Below are positions 5,685-6,320 of a stretch of 6,320 nt of DNA, piece after piece (position 1 is the stretch's first letter; each line of letters starts with the position of its first letter). A model generated the notes under the pieces. That model was not told the origin of the DNA. It searched no databases and worked only from the letters and a program-made list of their open reading frames with translations. The DNA comes from Spirochaetaceae bacterium (GTDB lineage: Bacteria; Spirochaetota; Spirochaetia; Treponematales; Breznakiellaceae), in NCBI GenBank assembly GCA_031255315.1, contig JAIRSS010000107.1, positions 1 through 6,320 on the forward strand, read 5' to 3'. The position numbers and the translations under genes were made by a program.

Positions 5685-5714
5685 AAGGACAGCGGGGACT
5701 TGTTCCCCTTCCTT
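5685..5714 (+). terminator. Hairpin downstream of the sigma-factor module
   Basis: GGGGA (5694-5698) pairs with TCCCC (5704-5708) around CTTGT, with outer AAGG/CCTT complementarity at 5685-5688 and 5711-5714. It begins about 50 nt after the anti-sigma stop. The downstream tract is pyrimidine-rich (TTCCTTCCTCCCTCTC) rather than pure T, so it is a weak intrinsic terminator candidate. It could instead be a REP-like element. Confidence 0.3.
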
Positions 5715-5722
5715 CCTCCCTC

Positions 5723-5923
5723 TCAGCAGTTTGATTTGTGGTTGTGATGGAAATGTGGTTTTTTCAAGTATTCTTTCCTTGATACTTCGCAGTTTGGTCG
5801 TACCGGCACTGCCCGCCGCCGTATCTCCGATACCAGTTCCCGATATAAGTATTTTCAGGCAAGACGGTCATCCGTTATCAGTATCCCGATGAGCCGATCC
5901 TTCAACACCCCCACAGCGTGATT
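5723..5923 (-). pseudogene. C-terminal remnant of an unidentified, probably transposase-like gene
   Basis: The minus-strand frame ending at a TGA (5723-5725) reads like coding sequence over 66 codons. It begins NHAVGVLKDRLIGILITDD, meets an internal TGA at 5855-5857, then continues KYLYRELVSEIRRRAVPVRP to a tail ending HFHHNHKSNC. The charged, basic C-terminus reminds me of C-termini of DDE-type transposases, but I cannot name the family with confidence. The N-terminal part would lie to the right, across the IS1 boundary at about 5925, so the gene looks both stop-interrupted and split by the insertion. It could be a chance open stretch: the span is short. Confidence 0.35.
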
Positions 5924-5992
5924 CGGTAATGTGCTGGACTTATTGACATAAAAGAGATATACTACAGAAAAACTTTTTTTGGGAGGAAAGTT

Positions 5993-6268
5993 ATGGTAGC
6001 AGTAGCATTGAAATGTCCGTATTGTGAAAGCGAGGATGTCAGGCCTTACGGCACGTCAAACGGAAAAAAGCGGTATATCTGCAAAAATTCCGAATGTTCT
6101 CATAAGACGTTTTACGCGGAATACCGCTATAACGGGTGTAAGCCCGAGGTAAAGAAGGCGATAATCAAATGGGCGGTTGACGGGGCTGGGATACGGGCAA
6201 CGGCGCGGGGATTGGGGATAAGCACCGATACGGTGATAAAGGAATTAAAAAAAAAGAGAACCAGATAG
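5993..6268 (+). CDS. insA: IS1-family InsA (DNA-binding protein and frameshift N-half of transposase)
   Basis: This 91-residue protein, the usual InsA length, has an N-terminal zinc finger (C8-x2-C11, C30-x4-C35) and a C-terminal helix-turn-helix region. The segment DGAGIRATARGLGISTDTVI is highly characteristic of InsA. Alone, InsA binds the IS ends and represses; fused to InsB by -1 frameshifting it forms the active transposase. The start is fixed by GGGAGGAAAG, an ideal SD six bases before the ATG. The gene ends at TAG (6266-6268), shortly after the slippery A-run. No internal stop is seen, so the visible part is intact. Confidence 0.93.
   Translation: MVAVALKCPYCESEDVRPYGTSNGKKRYICKNSECSHKTFYAEYRYNGCKPEVKKAIIKWAVDGAGIRATARGLGISTDTVIKELKKKRTR
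6250..6256 (+). promoter_or_regulatory. -1 ribosomal frameshift site A AAA AAG
   Basis: A run of nine A residues (6247-6255) followed by G gives the heptamer A_AAA_AAG in the InsA frame, a classic -1 slippery sequence; canonical IS1 uses A AAA AAC. Slipping joins InsA residues ending ELKKK to ENQIEQVNKEYFETHKNGVI in the next frame and avoids the InsA stop at 6266. A long A-run can also cause transcriptional slippage. Confidence 0.75.
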
Positions 6269-6320
6269 AGCAGGTAAACAAAGAGTACTTTGAAACCCAC
6301 AAAAACGGCGTCATTCGCAT
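6256..6320 (+). CDS. insB: IS1-family InsB' (DDE transposase half), start only
   Basis: After the slip the -1 frame is open to the window edge and reads ENQIEQVNKEYFETHKNGVI. The QVN motif soon after the frameshift resembles, from memory, IS1 transposases of cyanobacteria and other non-enterobacterial groups. The catalytic DDE residues would come further downstream, outside the window, so activity cannot be judged. Confidence 0.7.

Larger units (their letters stand above)
5925..6320 (+). mobile_element. IS1-family insertion sequence, right part outside window
   Basis: The left end is placed at GGTAATGTGCTGGACTTATT (from 5925), which resembles the IS1 left repeat GGTGATGCTGCCAACTTACT. It lies 68 bp before insA, close to the spacing in classical IS1. 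insA, an A-rich frameshift site and the beginning of insB follow in order. A TATACT box (5959-5964) just inside the end, with a weak -35 within the terminal repeat, would be the transposase promoter. The right inverted repeat and the target duplication (expected 8-9 bp) cannot be checked here. Confidence 0.8.

Noticed and set aside
5435..5734. 99-residue plus-strand open frame overlapping the anti-sigma gene
   Set aside because: Out of frame with the anti-sigma, which has a perfect SD, zinc motif and membrane helices; this frame has no start signal or family features.
1..6320. CRISPR array, tRNA or rRNA gene
   Set aside because: No regularly spaced direct repeats and no tRNA cloverleaf or rRNA-like stretch were seen on either strand.

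Overview
The window looks like a stretch of chromosome from a free-living or gut-associated spirochaete, most likely a Treponema relative. This is inference. It rests on roughly even base composition, a MurA with aspartate in place of the catalytic cysteine (reported for spirochaetes, chlamydiae and mycobacteria), and the general style of the genes. No rRNA or tRNA is present to settle the taxonomy.

Left half (1-3795), all on the minus strand. From right to left it holds murA (first committed step of peptidoglycan synthesis), metA (homoserine O-acyltransferase, with the residue expected for acetyl-CoA use), a rubrerythrin (peroxide defence) and an HD-domain hydrolase that runs off the left edge. 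These are housekeeping or stress genes with 111-193 bp gaps, and each seems to have its own promoter rather than sharing one operon. murA, metA and the HD gene lack a usable Shine-Dalgarno sequence. Each has a TAnnnT hexamer ending only 5-7 nt before its ATG, which suggests leaderless transcripts. Rubrerythrin instead has a long leader with a hairpin, a strong SD and a forced TTG start.

Middle (3796-4238) is a non-coding divergent region. It carries a degenerate copy of a widespread 'CGTCATTGCGAG...GAAGCAATC' type dispersed repeat, a GC hairpin, and a sequence very close to an RpoE-type ECF promoter.

Right half, plus strand (4239-5636), is a tightly overlapping three-gene module: a small three-helix membrane protein, an ECF sigma factor, and a membrane-anchored anti-sigma with an HX3CX2C zinc motif. 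The ECF-type promoter lies just upstream, so the module is probably self-activating and membrane- or redox-sensing.

Right end (5637-6320) is mobile and decayed sequence. A minus-strand coding remnant with an internal stop is interrupted at about 5925 by an IS1-family element. Its left inverted repeat, insA, an A AAA AAG frameshift site and the beginning of insB are visible; its right end lies outside the window.
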